From Earliella scabrosa (Eukaryota > Basidiomycota > Agaricomycetes > Polyporales > Polyporaceae): a stretch of DNA of 64,000 bases. The DNA lies in contig JABYQQ010000019.1 of assembly GCA_022605405.1 (NCBI GenBank), forward strand, positions 558,001-622,000, written 5' to 3'. Below, in pieces: positions 47,114 to 57,017 of this stretch; within the stretch, counting starts at the first letter, position 1, and every line of letters starts with the position of its first letter. The notes beneath the pieces were generated by a model that saw nothing but the letters and a program-made list of their open reading frames with translations, was not told the DNA's origin and did not search any database. Made by a program: the position numbers and the translations under genes.

Positions 47114-47887
47114 TGATACGTTAACTGCGAGGCCAAGTGTGAAAAACACCTGAACAACCAGAAGAACAAGAAACAAGAAGGAGGAGTCCAGTCGATTCCC
47201 AGAGAGACTGACGAGCCCGTCGACGAGAGCTACGAGCTCTAACGATGACAACGACCGACGGTCTGCGGTCGAACGGGACAAGATAGAACGTGCTGCGAAG
47301 TACGATGGACGTACGATGGACCGAGCGACGGTACGGACGAGTTTGATCGACGGTCGAGAGACGAGGGACGGTCGTGCGAGGACTGAGGAACGGATGACGA
47401 CGAACGGACGGAGTGCGATGACGGACGAGAGGAGTACGACGAGGAGAACCGAGAGACCGACGACGAAAGGCTCGACCGCAACGACGGTCATCACGCGATG
47501 AGATCCGAACTCTGAGGGGGAAAGAATGCTTGTGAGGGAAGGGGGGATACCCTGCTCTGGTGACCACTACCAGCTGGCCACTACTAAGTACATGGAGAAT
47601 CCTCGGACGACCAATGTGATCGGATCAACCAACCGACTGTCCGACCGGTACCGGCAACTCGTCAACTCCACAGCCGGTCCAGAGACGCTCTGACCGTATC
47701 ACGAGCTACCAACCACTGACCAGTGACCATGTCTCATCAAAAGACAACCTCCGGTGGACTGCGTGCTAGTTGATTGACTGCTTGCGTTGATGAGACCGAC
47801 GGACAAAGGACGAACGACGAACGACGAACGACGAAGTGAGGTCTTCTTGGCCTGCTTCCATGTGTGCCCATGCAATGGTGCACTACA
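47114..47887 (-). repeat. LTR 1 (3' LTR of copy 1)
   Basis: 774 bases, TG...CA ends. Carries A at 47280, as does LTR 3, where LTR 2 has G. Contains an ACGA-rich run (GACGAACGACGAACGACGAA) near 47811. Confidence 0.92.
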
Positions 47888-47900
47888 CCTCCTCCCCACT
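47888..47900 (-). other. Polypurine tract (copy 1)
   Basis: Minus-strand AGTGGGGAGGAGG directly before the 3' LTR start TGTAGTG; plus-strand priming site. Confidence 0.85.
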
Positions 47901-48645
47901 GAAATCTGGACTGTCCTCAGTCCATGTAACAACGAGGGGTGGTCGCGCGGTTCTAGTCCAAGTCCTGGTAGACCGACGTGCTTGTTCAACCGCTCGGCGT
48001 GGATCTTGTGGAGCTGGTCTCGTCGGTCTTGAGTGTACTGGCCGGTCGGGGTGTATGGCGCGGGGTTGGGGTCGAGCACAGGCATGCCCTCCAGGGGGTC
48101 GCCGATGCGGTTACGTACGATGCGGAAGTGTGTGGGTAGCCCGTGGACCTCCGGTCGGACCTTCTTAGCGACGGGCTTGTACTTCTTCTTGGTCTTAAGA
48201 AACACTTGCACAGGCTCGACGGTCGACGGGGCCGTCGAAACGGGAGGCTGGTCGTCCGAAGTCGACAGGTAGAACACCGGGGTCCCTTCGCACACGCTGA
48301 CCGCTCGACGGGACGTTCGACGGGGAAGGCTTTTCGACGGCTGGGAAGGCACGGCTAGCCGTCGGCTCTTGTCCTTTGTCGGTGTGTCGTCGGTCGCAGC
48401 CGGCCGTGGAGTGGCTTCGGTCGGAGGGATAGGGGGCGAAGGAATGGGAGGATGGTTGGAAGGAGCGGAGTGGAGAAGAGTCGACCGGATCTCGGATTGG
48501 ATGCGGTCGTCGTCGGACGCGAATAAATAGGCTTCAGATATGGTTTTCTCGTCGAGGTTAGCTAGCTGGGTATAGCCGGTCGCATGAAGCTGTCCGGTCT
48601 GCTCGTCGTAGTCTAGAATTAACGCAAGATCTCCCTGACTATTCG

Positions 48646-51600
48646 TCAGATCCTCGAACTCTGAAAACCCTTCGTCGGCTCGCGAAGACTTGCGGGAGCG
48701 TCGCCGCGCGCGTATGTGGGAATGGTCAACCGCTTGCCCGAGTTAGGACAGGTGACCTCTATCTCCTGACGGCCCGACCGGTTGTTCCGTACCGTACACG
48801 ACATGAGGACGTCGAACGGTCGACCCAGTAGCACGTCGTAGGACGCACGTTTGACGACGTGCATCTGAAGGTATACGATGATGCCTCCCTTCAGTTCGAC
48901 GGGGACGTCGCGCGCGAGCCCCAGCGTCTGGTCGGTCTCACCGTTCGCTGACTGCATGGGCATGGTCGTGCTTGGGTCGTACTGGATGCCGAGGTCGTAG
49001 CACTTCGACGCGCTGATGGCCACTACCTGTGAGCCCGGGTCGAGGATACATTCGACAGGCCCCGCGTCGTTGACCCAGCCCCATATGGCGCGAAGCTTGT
49101 GGTTATCGGCTGCGACGACGAGCGTCTCGTCGAAGTCATCGTCGTCGACGGTTGAAATGGTCGTCGTGGTCGGTTTGACGCGATACATCCCACGGGGAAG
49201 GTCTGTCTGGTGCGCAAAGACGCTGGGAGCGGGGACGTGTTTGCCGACGGGCGGGGTGGTCTCGGTCGCAATTTCGAGCGTCGTGACTTCGGACGACACG
49301 GTAGATGCGGCCAACGGAGGGTCGCCCTCGTCGGGCACTTCCTCGACGTACGCCATAAGGACGGGTGAACGTGCGCGCGGTGCCTCGGGAGCCTTGACGG
49401 CCGGAACGACGACTTCCGCAGCGACGGACGGTCGCGTAGCTTCGTCTAACTTGGTCATAACGCGACGGCTGCTCGTCGCTTCGTTGAGACGCTTCCTGAT
49501 CCCTGGGGCGATGCTGAGCAGTTTGATGGCAGACATCGTGACCGTCTGCTGGTCGAAGAAGTTGCGTTGGAAGACCCGATCCTCTGCGCCGCGGTCGAGC
49601 CCGATGGGGACCACTCGATAGGCTGGCTGGGGCTGAGCCCGTTCGGTCGTGGTGGCCTTCGACGGTTGACCGGCCGGCTGTAGGTGGGGGTACGCGAAGT
49701 TGCGAACCTTAGGCTCCCTAGCGGTGGTCTTTGGGTGACCCGCGGTGGTAGCGTCGCGAGCGGTCGCGTACGGGTGGACGGGGACCGTCTGGTCGTCGTC
49801 TGCCTGCACTGGAGAGCTCGGTTGCTCGGTCGTGGTCGACCACGGGTACGATCCTGCTGGCTTCGCTGCCTCCGCGACCGACGTAGGTGGTGGTGCAACG
49901 GGTTCTTCGGGGAGCTCGATCATCGGGGCGTCGTTCTCGACCACTCCGCCTCCAACGTTTGCGCGTGGGACGGGCGAGGGGGCTACCTCCGGACCCTTCT
50001 CGGTCGACTCGGTCGCCGTCGGCTGGACCGGCTTGCGGGCTCGCGGGCGCGTCTGGATGACGACTCCATCGAAGACTTCACGGGTGTTTCGTCGCTCCTT
50101 GCGCTCCTGAATCAGAGCCAGCTGCTGGAGAAGGGCCTCCTCGTGCTCCTCCTCGGTACGCTCGTCGAGCCCTCCGATCATGTTGGTCTCGGCAACGGTC
50201 AAGAGCATATGGCCAAGGCCGCCCTGCGCGCGTTGACCGGGGTTCGCTTCGTGCCACCGACGGGCCTGCTCGCGGATCGGACCGCCCTTGCCGTCGTTGG
50301 GGACTTCACCTCCGCCAGGCAGGACGATGCGGTTCGAGGCGTGGTGGCGACGGACGAGCCCATCGCGGATGTCGTCGTCGAGAGCACGGCAGAAGCGCGT
50401 GTGGCAGCCAGGGATCCCACAGTAGAAACACTCTGGTCGAGCCTGACGCTGGTAGTCCCCGTTGCCCTGCTGCTGGCCGAAGACCTGGTTGTTTGCCGGG
50501 TTAACGGGAGGGTTGCGACCACCAAATCCGAACGGGGCCCGTCGCTGGTACCCGCCATCGGTCGGTCGAGCGTTGGCTGACTGCGTCGCAGCGATGGCCT
50601 GACTGACCGCTGACGAGATGACGTTCTGGAACACCTCCGCCTTGATGACGACCGTGTCGTCGGCCGCTTGCGTGGGTTGGACCGGAGGAGGGATCGACGG
50701 CGACGGAGTTGCAGCTGAATGACTGAGGGACATGTGCGGTGGAAGGTCACGACCGGCGGTCAAAGCCGGTGGACCGACGGTGACTCCGAAGGGGTTGTCC
50801 ATGTTCAGGCTGTGCATGATGGCCTCGTGGACCTGCTCGATGGTGTAGGAGTCGTTCGAGTTTTTGTTGACCTTCCACTCGAGGTGCGCCATGATCCGGG
50901 GGTGGAACGACGGGTCGACAACGCCGACGAGGTACTTGGTCACCTCACGCTCCGTCACGTCGGGGGTAGCCTTGGTCAACAGGTAACGAGCGACCGGGAA
51001 GATGCGACGGTAGAAGTCGAGGTATTCGGCGGTGGTCGACGCATGACGACCGAAGGCGTCGACGACGATGGCGTTGAACTCGGCGACGGTCCACCGTTGG
51101 TTGCTGTCCAGGCCGGGGTAGAACTCGAGCACCGCCTTCTTGAAGTCGTCGAACGTGACCGCCGCGTCGTTGAACTGCGGAACGGACGACCAGTTGCGTT
51201 CGACGTCGGAGGGGGTATACATGACGGCGGCTTGCTTCCGTTCTTGGTCGACCGTGACGTTCTTTTGGACGAGGAGCCGCTCGAGCTCGCGGAAGTAACG
51301 ACTCACGCTGGTCCTGGAAGCGGCCGGGTCCCACTGCGGGGTGCCATGCTCTCTACTCAACGGCAGCGACGAGAACTCGGCCGACGGTGCAGCGGCTGGT
51401 TGCGACATGACGGTCGGTGCGGGAAGCGAGACGGTGGTTAACGGGGTCGGGGCGGTGGTAGACGGATTTTGGATCGTCGAAACTGCGACGGGAGGTTCGT
51501 AGGAAGGAGGCGGAGTTGTCGGTCGACGACGAGTCCGTCTGGAGGTTAGGTCGGTCGGTGGAAGAGGGACGAGTCCCCGTTCTGCGTAGGAACGACGGGT

Positions 51601-51993
51601 GAGGCGCAACGGTGGTATGAGAGGTTCGTCGATCGAAGTACGGTTAGCACGGCTGCTCGATGGGTCGTTCGACGGATTTTTCGAAGGAGAGGGGGATGGG
51701 GGATTCTCGTCGTGCGACGGAGGGTCGTCGTTTCTTTGAACGACCGAAGGGTCCGATAACCCCGACCCCAAGACACTTGGCGTTGACTCGACGCTGGTCA
51801 GGGGAGAGTCGGAAAAGATTGCAGGATGATTAGAAGAGACCATCAGAGCCTCACGACGACTGCGGAGCTGATCAATTTCTCCTTCCAGGTCTAGTGCCGC
51901 GCGTTTCAGGGTGTCGATCAACCGGTCGTATGCCGGACCGGAAGAAGGAGTACCTGACTGGGCAGAGGGTAACGGTGGGTCGCTCGACGCCAT
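48646..51993 (-). CDS. gag-protease of LTR element copy 1
   Basis: 1115 aa from MASSDPPLPSAQSGTPSSGP. The open frame extends 453 bases further, into the LTR, but the hydrophobic residues there look like read-through LTR. A disordered Ser/Pro region is followed by a capsid-like helical region (SRYFRELERLLVQKNVTVDQ, FDDFKKAVLEFYPGLDSNQR, EYLDFYRRIFPVARYLLTKA). Next is a zinc knuckle CFYCGIPGCHTRFC, which spaces as CX2CX5HX3C, with an extra Cys where the canonical His would be. A retropepsin-like domain has ECILDPGSQVVAISASKCYD (active site DPGS rather than DSG/DTG) and YDVLLGRPFDVL. It ends TKGFQSSRI at a -1 frameshift overlap with pol. Confidence 0.85.
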   Translation of the reverse strand: MASSDPPLPSAQSGTPSSGPAYDRLIDTLKRAALDLEGEIDQLRSRREALMVSSNHPAIFSDSPLTSVESTPSVLGSGLSDPSVVQRNDDPPSHDENPPSPSPSKNPSNDPSSSRANRTSIDEPLIPPLRLTRRSYAERGLVPLPPTDLTSRRTRRRPTTPPPSYEPPVAVSTIQNPSTTAPTPLTTVSLPAPTVMSQPAAAPSAEFSSLPLSREHGTPQWDPAASRTSVSRYFRELERLLVQKNVTVDQERKQAAVMYTPSDVERNWSSVPQFNDAAVTFDDFKKAVLEFYPGLDSNQRWTVAEFNAIVVDAFGRHASTTAEYLDFYRRIFPVARYLLTKATPDVTEREVTKYLVGVVDPSFHPRIMAHLEWKVNKNSNDSYTIEQVHEAIMHSLNMDNPFGVTVGPPALTAGRDLPPHMSLSHSAATPSPSIPPPVQPTQAADDTVVIKAEVFQNVISSAVSQAIAATQSANARPTDGGYQRRAPFGFGGRNPPVNPANNQVFGQQQGNGDYQRQARPECFYCGIPGCHTRFCRALDDDIRDGLVRRHHASNRIVLPGGGEVPNDGKGGPIREQARRWHEANPGQRAQGGLGHMLLTVAETNMIGGLDERTEEEHEEALLQQLALIQERKERRNTREVFDGVVIQTRPRARKPVQPTATESTEKGPEVAPSPVPRANVGGGVVENDAPMIELPEEPVAPPPTSVAEAAKPAGSYPWSTTTEQPSSPVQADDDQTVPVHPYATARDATTAGHPKTTAREPKVRNFAYPHLQPAGQPSKATTTERAQPQPAYRVVPIGLDRGAEDRVFQRNFFDQQTVTMSAIKLLSIAPGIRKRLNEATSSRRVMTKLDEATRPSVAAEVVVPAVKAPEAPRARSPVLMAYVEEVPDEGDPPLAASTVSSEVTTLEIATETTPPVGKHVPAPSVFAHQTDLPRGMYRVKPTTTTISTVDDDDFDETLVVAADNHKLRAIWGWVNDAGPVECILDPGSQVVAISASKCYDLGIQYDPSTTMPMQSANGETDQTLGLARDVPVELKGGIIVYLQMHVVKRASYDVLLGRPFDVLMSCTVRNNRSGRQEIEVTCPNSGKRLTIPTYARGDAPASLREPTKGFQSSRI
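48664..48670 (-). promoter_or_regulatory. Candidate -1 ribosomal frameshift site (copy 1)
   Basis: On the minus strand the heptamer GGGTTTT is phased G GGT TTT in the gag frame, matching X XXY YYZ. It lies seven codons before the gag stop and leads into the open pol frame. Confidence 0.65.
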
Positions 51994-52043
51994 CGACGAC
52001 GACGACGACGGCTCGCAGTCTTCTGGAGGTGGTCGACTGAAAT

Positions 52044-52062
52044 CCCCTCGCGGTGGGCTCCA
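52044..52062 (-). other. Primer-binding-like site (copy 1)
   Basis: Minus-strand TGGAGCCCACCGCGAGGGG lies three bases after the 5' LTR end. The TGG start and GCCCACC core resemble tRNA 3'-end complements used by many Ty3 elements. The primer tRNA was not identified. Confidence 0.65.
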
Positions 52063-52065
52063 AAA

Positions 52066-52839
52066 TGATACGTTAACTGCGAGGCCAAGTGTGAAAAACA
52101 CCTGAACAACCAGAAGAACAAGAAACAAGAAGGAGGAGTCCAGTCGATTCCCAGAGAGACTGACGAGCCCGTCGACGAGAGCTACGAGCTCTAACGATGA
52201 CAACGACCGACGGTCTGCGGTCGAACGGGACGAGATAGAACGTGCTGCGAAGTACGATGGACGTACGATGGACCGAGCGACGGTACGGACGAGTTTGATC
52301 GACGGTCGAGAGACGAGGGACGGTCGTGCGAGGACTGAGGAACGGATGACGACGAACGGACGGAGTGCGATGACGGACGAGAGGAGTACGACGAGGAGAA
52401 CCGAGAGACCGACGACGAAAGGCTCGACCGCAACGACGGTCATCACGCGATGAGATCCGAACTCTGAGGGGGAAAGAATGCTTGTGAGGGAAGGGGGGAT
52501 ACCCTGCTCTGGTGACCACTACCAGCTGGCCACTACTAAGTACATGGAGAATCCTCGGACGACCAATGTGATCGGATCAACCAACCGACTGTCCGACCGG
52601 TACCGGCAACTCGTCAACTCCACAGCCGGTCCAGAGACGCTCTGACCGTATCACGAGCTACCAACCACTGACCAGTGACCATGTCTCATCAAAAGACAAC
52701 CTCCGGTGGACTGCGTGCTAGTTGATTGACTGCTTGCGTTGATGAGACCGACGGACAAAGGACGAACGACGAACGACGAACGACGAAGTGAGGTCTTCTT
52801 GGCCTGCTTCCATGTGTGCCCATGCAATGGTGCACTACA
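52066..52839 (-). repeat. LTR 2 (shared by copy 1 and copy 2)
   Basis: Same length as the others. The only difference found by eye is G at 52232, seen also as Ser instead of Leu in the frame crossing it. It is the 5' LTR of copy 1 and the 3' LTR of copy 2. Confidence 0.92.
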
Positions 52840-52852
52840 CCTCCTCCCCACT
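52840..52852 (-). other. Polypurine tract (copy 2)
   Basis: AGTGGGGAGGAGG on minus, adjacent to LTR 2. Confidence 0.85.
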
Positions 52853-53597
52853 GAAATCTGGACTGTCCTCAGTCCATGTAACAACGAGGGGTGGTCGCGC
52901 GGTTCTAGTCCAAGTCCTGGTAGACCGACGTGCTTGTTCAACCGCTCGGCGTGGATCTTGTGGAGCTGGTCTCGTCGGTCTTGAGTGTACTGGCCGGTCG
53001 GGGTGTATGGCGCGGGGTTGGGGTCGAGCACAGGCATGCCCTCCAGGGGGTCGCCGATGCGGTTACGTACGATGCGGAAGTGTGTGGGTAGCCCGTGGAC
53101 CTCCGGTCGGACCTTCTTAGCGACGGGCTTGTACTTCTTCTTGGTCTTAAGAAACACTTGCACAGGCTCGACGGTCGACGGGGCCGTCGAAACGGGAGGC
53201 TGGTCGTCCGAAGTCGACAGGTAGAACACCGGGGTCCCTTCGCACACGCTGACCGCTCGACGGGACGTTCGACGGGGAAGGCTTTTCGACGGCTGGGAAG
53301 GCACGGCTAGCCGTCGGCTCTTGTCCTTTGTCGGTGTGTCGTCGGTCGCAGCCGGCCGTGGAGTGGCTTCGGTCGGAGGGATAGGGGGCGAAGGAATGGG
53401 AGGATGGTTGGAAGGAGCGGAGTGGAGAAGAGTCGACCGGATCTCGGATTGGATGCGGTCGTCGTCGGACGCGAATAAATAGGCTTCAGATATGGTTTTC
53501 TCGTCGAGGTTAGCTAGCTGGGTATAGCCGGTCGCATGAAGCTGTCCGGTCTGCTCGTCGTAGTCTAGAATTAACGCAAGATCTCCCTGACTATTCG

Positions 53598-56500
53598 TCA
53601 GATCCTCGAACTCTGAAAACCCTTCGTCGGCTCGCGAAGACTTGCGGGAGCGTCGCCGCGCGCGTATGTGGGAATGGTCAACCGCTTGCCCGAGTTAGGA
53701 CAGGTGACCTCTATCTCCTGACGGCCCGACCGGTTGTTCCGTACCGTACACGACATGAGGACGTCGAACGGTCGACCCAGTAGCACGTCGTAGGACGCAC
53801 GTTTGACGACGTGCATCTGAAGGTATACGATGATGCCTCCCTTCAGTTCGACGGGGACGTCGCGCGCGAGCCCCAGCGTCTGGTCGGTCTCACCGTTCGC
53901 TGACTGCATGGGCATGGTCGTGCTTGGGTCGTACTGGATGCCGAGGTCGTAGCACTTCGACGCGCTGATGGCCACTACCTGTGAGCCCGGGTCGAGGATA
54001 CATTCGACAGGCCCCGCGTCGTTGACCCAGCCCCATATGGCGCGAAGCTTGTGGTTATCGGCTGCGACGACGAGCGTCTCGTCGAAGTCATCGTCGTCGA
54101 CGGTTGAAATGGTCGTCGTGGTCGGTTTGACGCGATACATCCCACGGGGAAGGTCTGTCTGGTGCGCAAAGACGCTGGGAGCGGGGACGTGTTTGCCGAC
54201 GGGCGGGGTGGTCTCGGTCGCAATTTCGAGCGTCGTGACTTCGGACGACACGGTAGATGCGGCCAACGGAGGGTCGCCCTCGTCGGGCACTTCCTCGACG
54301 TACGCCATAAGGACGGGTGAACGTGCGCGCGGTGCCTCGGGAGCCTTGACGGCCGGAACGACGACTTCCGCAGCGACGGACGGTCGCGTAGCTTCGTCTA
54401 ACTTGGTCATAACGCGACGGCTGCTCGTCGCTTCGTTGAGACGCTTCCTGATCCCTGGGGCGATGCTGAGCAGTTTGATGGCAGACATCGTGACCGTCTG
54501 CTGGTCGAAGAAGTTGCGTTGGAAGACCCGATCCTCTGCGCCGCGGTCGAGCCCGATGGGGACCACTCGATAGGCTGGCTGGGGCTGAGCCCGTTCGGTC
54601 GTGGTGGCCTTCGACGGTTGACCGGCCGGCTGTAGGTGGGGGTACGCGAAGTTGCGAACCTTAGGCTCCCTAGCGGTGGTCTTTGGGTGACCCGCGGTGG
54701 TAGCGTCGCGAGCGGTCGCGTACGGGTGGACGGGGACCGTCTGGTCGTCGTCTGCCTGCACTGGAGAGCTCGGTTGCTCGGTCGTGGTCGACCACGGGTA
54801 CGATCCTGCTGGCTTCGCTGCCTCCGCGACCGACGTAGGTGGTGGTGCAACGGGTTCTTCGGGGAGCTCGATCATCGGGGCGTCGTTCTCGACCACTCCG
54901 CCTCCAACGTTTGCGCGTGGGACGGGCGAGGGGGCTACCTCCGGACCCTTCTCGGTCGACTCGGTCGCCGTCGGCTGGACCGGCTTGCGGGCTCGCGGGC
55001 GCGTCTGGATGACGACTCCATCGAAGACTTCACGGGTGTTTCGTCGCTCCTTGCGCTCCTGAATCAGAGCCAGCTGCTGGAGAAGGGCCTCCTCGTGCTC
55101 CTCCTCGGTACGCTCGTCGAGCCCTCCGATCATGTTGGTCTCGGCAACGGTCAAGAGCATATGGCCAAGGCCGCCCTGCGCGCGTTGACCGGGGTTCGCT
55201 TCGTGCCACCGACGGGCCTGCTCGCGGATCGGACCGCCCTTGCCGTCGTTGGGGACTTCACCTCCGCCAGGCAGGACGATGCGGTTCGAGGCGTGGTGGC
55301 GACGGACGAGCCCATCGCGGATGTCGTCGTCGAGAGCACGGCAGAAGCGCGTGTGGCAGCCAGGGATCCCACAGTAGAAACACTCTGGTCGAGCCTGACG
55401 CTGGTAGTCCCCGTTGCCCTGCTGCTGGCCGAAGACCTGGTTGTTTGCCGGGTTAACGGGAGGGTTGCGACCACCAAATCCGAACGGGGCCCGTCGCTGG
55501 TACCCGCCATCGGTCGGTCGAGCGTTGGCTGACTGCGTCGCAGCGATGGCCTGACTGACCGCTGACGAGATGACGTTCTGGAACACCTCCGCCTTGATGA
55601 CGACCGTGTCGTCGGCCGCTTGCGTGGGTTGGACCGGAGGAGGGATCGACGGCGACGGAGTTGCAGCTGAATGACTGAGGGACATGTGCGGTGGAAGGTC
55701 ACGACCGGCGGTCAAAGCCGGTGGACCGACGGTGACTCCGAAGGGGTTGTCCATGTTCAGGCTGTGCATGATGGCCTCGTGGACCTGCTCGATGGTGTAG
55801 GAGTCGTTCGAGTTTTTGTTGACCTTCCACTCGAGGTGCGCCATGATCCGGGGGTGGAACGACGGGTCGACAACGCCGACGAGGTACTTGGTCACCTCAC
55901 GCTCCGTCACGTCGGGGGTAGCCTTGGTCAACAGGTAACGAGCGACCGGGAAGATGCGACGGTAGAAGTCGAGGTATTCGGCGGTGGTCGACGCATGACG
56001 ACCGAAGGCGTCGACGACGATGGCGTTGAACTCGGCGACGGTCCACCGTTGGTTGCTGTCCAGGCCGGGGTAGAACTCGAGCACCGCCTTCTTGAAGTCG
56101 TCGAACGTGACCGCCGCGTCGTTGAACTGCGGAACGGACGACCAGTTGCGTTCGACGTCGGAGGGGGTATACATGACGGCGGCTTGCTTCCGTTCTTGGT
56201 CGACCGTGACGTTCTTTTGGACGAGGAGCCGCTCGAGCTCGCGGAAGTAACGACTCACGCTGGTCCTGGAAGCGGCCGGGTCCCACTGCGGGGTGCCATG
56301 CTCTCTACTCAACGGCAGCGACGAGAACTCGGCCGACGGTGCAGCGGCTGGTTGCGACATGACGGTCGGTGCGGGAAGCGAGACGGTGGTTAACGGGGTC
56401 GGGGCGGTGGTAGACGGATTTTGGATCGTCGAAACTGCGACGGGAGGTTCGTAGGAAGGAGGCGGAGTTGTCGGTCGACGACGAGTCCGTCTGGAGGTTA

Positions 56501-56945
56501 GGTCGGTCGGTGGAAGAGGGACGAGTCCCCGTTCTGCGTAGGAACGACGGGTGAGGCGCAACGGTGGTATGAGAGGTTCGTCGATCGAAGTACGGTTAGC
56601 ACGGCTGCTCGATGGGTCGTTCGACGGATTTTTCGAAGGAGAGGGGGATGGGGGATTCTCGTCGTGCGACGGAGGGTCGTCGTTTCTTTGAACGACCGAA
56701 GGGTCCGATAACCCCGACCCCAAGACACTTGGCGTTGACTCGACGCTGGTCAGGGGAGAGTCGGAAAAGATTGCAGGATGATTAGAAGAGACCATCAGAG
56801 CCTCACGACGACTGCGGAGCTGATCAATTTCTCCTTCCAGGTCTAGTGCCGCGCGTTTCAGGGTGTCGATCAACCGGTCGTATGCCGGACCGGAAGAAGG
56901 AGTACCTGACTGGGCAGAGGGTAACGGTGGGTCGCTCGACGCCAT
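53598..56945 (-). CDS. gag-protease of LTR element copy 2
   Basis: Same 1115-aa product as copy 1; I saw no amino-acid difference inside the internal region. This implies recent duplication or gene conversion. Knuckle CFYCGIPGCHTRFC and protease ILDPGSQ are both kept. Confidence 0.85.
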   Translation of the reverse strand: MASSDPPLPSAQSGTPSSGPAYDRLIDTLKRAALDLEGEIDQLRSRREALMVSSNHPAIFSDSPLTSVESTPSVLGSGLSDPSVVQRNDDPPSHDENPPSPSPSKNPSNDPSSSRANRTSIDEPLIPPLRLTRRSYAERGLVPLPPTDLTSRRTRRRPTTPPPSYEPPVAVSTIQNPSTTAPTPLTTVSLPAPTVMSQPAAAPSAEFSSLPLSREHGTPQWDPAASRTSVSRYFRELERLLVQKNVTVDQERKQAAVMYTPSDVERNWSSVPQFNDAAVTFDDFKKAVLEFYPGLDSNQRWTVAEFNAIVVDAFGRHASTTAEYLDFYRRIFPVARYLLTKATPDVTEREVTKYLVGVVDPSFHPRIMAHLEWKVNKNSNDSYTIEQVHEAIMHSLNMDNPFGVTVGPPALTAGRDLPPHMSLSHSAATPSPSIPPPVQPTQAADDTVVIKAEVFQNVISSAVSQAIAATQSANARPTDGGYQRRAPFGFGGRNPPVNPANNQVFGQQQGNGDYQRQARPECFYCGIPGCHTRFCRALDDDIRDGLVRRHHASNRIVLPGGGEVPNDGKGGPIREQARRWHEANPGQRAQGGLGHMLLTVAETNMIGGLDERTEEEHEEALLQQLALIQERKERRNTREVFDGVVIQTRPRARKPVQPTATESTEKGPEVAPSPVPRANVGGGVVENDAPMIELPEEPVAPPPTSVAEAAKPAGSYPWSTTTEQPSSPVQADDDQTVPVHPYATARDATTAGHPKTTAREPKVRNFAYPHLQPAGQPSKATTTERAQPQPAYRVVPIGLDRGAEDRVFQRNFFDQQTVTMSAIKLLSIAPGIRKRLNEATSSRRVMTKLDEATRPSVAAEVVVPAVKAPEAPRARSPVLMAYVEEVPDEGDPPLAASTVSSEVTTLEIATETTPPVGKHVPAPSVFAHQTDLPRGMYRVKPTTTTISTVDDDDFDETLVVAADNHKLRAIWGWVNDAGPVECILDPGSQVVAISASKCYDLGIQYDPSTTMPMQSANGETDQTLGLARDVPVELKGGIIVYLQMHVVKRASYDVLLGRPFDVLMSCTVRNNRSGRQEIEVTCPNSGKRLTIPTYARGDAPASLREPTKGFQSSRI
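53616..53622 (-). promoter_or_regulatory. Candidate -1 ribosomal frameshift site (copy 2)
   Basis: GGGTTTT phased G GGT TTT, identical to copy 1. Confidence 0.65.
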
Positions 56946-56995
56946 CGACGACGACGACGACGGCTCGCAGTCTTCTGGAGGTGGTCGACTGAAAT

Positions 56996-57014
56996 CCCCT
57001 CGCGGTGGGCTCCA
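56996..57014 (-). other. Primer-binding-like site (copy 2)
   Basis: Identical to the copy 1 site, three bases inside LTR 3. Confidence 0.65.
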
Positions 57015-57017
57015 AAA

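Larger units (their letters stand above)
47699..48670 (-). pseudogene. Truncated pol start of copy 1, fused to 3' terminal region
   Basis: In the -1 frame relative to gag the sequence is open from the slippery site: GFSEFEDLTNSQGDLALILD, a Ser/Pro linker, then KKKYKPVAKKVRPEVHGLPT, HFRIVRNRIGDPLEGMPVLD and YTPTGQYTQDRRDQLHKIH. In intact basidiomycete Ty3 polyproteins, as I recall them, this block lies just before reverse transcriptase. Here it changes near 47985 to sequence abutting the polypurine tract and the frame ends in the LTR. Reverse transcriptase, RNase H and integrase are deleted. Confidence 0.72.
52651..53622 (-). pseudogene. Truncated pol start of copy 2
   Basis: Same -1 frame, same KKYKPV and GDPLEGMPVLD block and same deletion junction as copy 1, so the deletion predates the dimer. 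It ends inside LTR 2. Confidence 0.72.

Noticed and set aside
49684..50580. Plus-strand frames of up to 298 codons opposite gag
   Set aside because: Antisense shadows of the Ser/Pro/Arg-rich gag sequence, repeated identically in copy 2; no motif.
51994..52446. Extended N-terminus of gag inside the LTR (start at 52446)
   Set aside because: The added 151 residues are hydrophobic read-through of LTR sequence ahead of the primer site. The first Met after the LTR begins a typical gag leader. Not excluded, but less likely.
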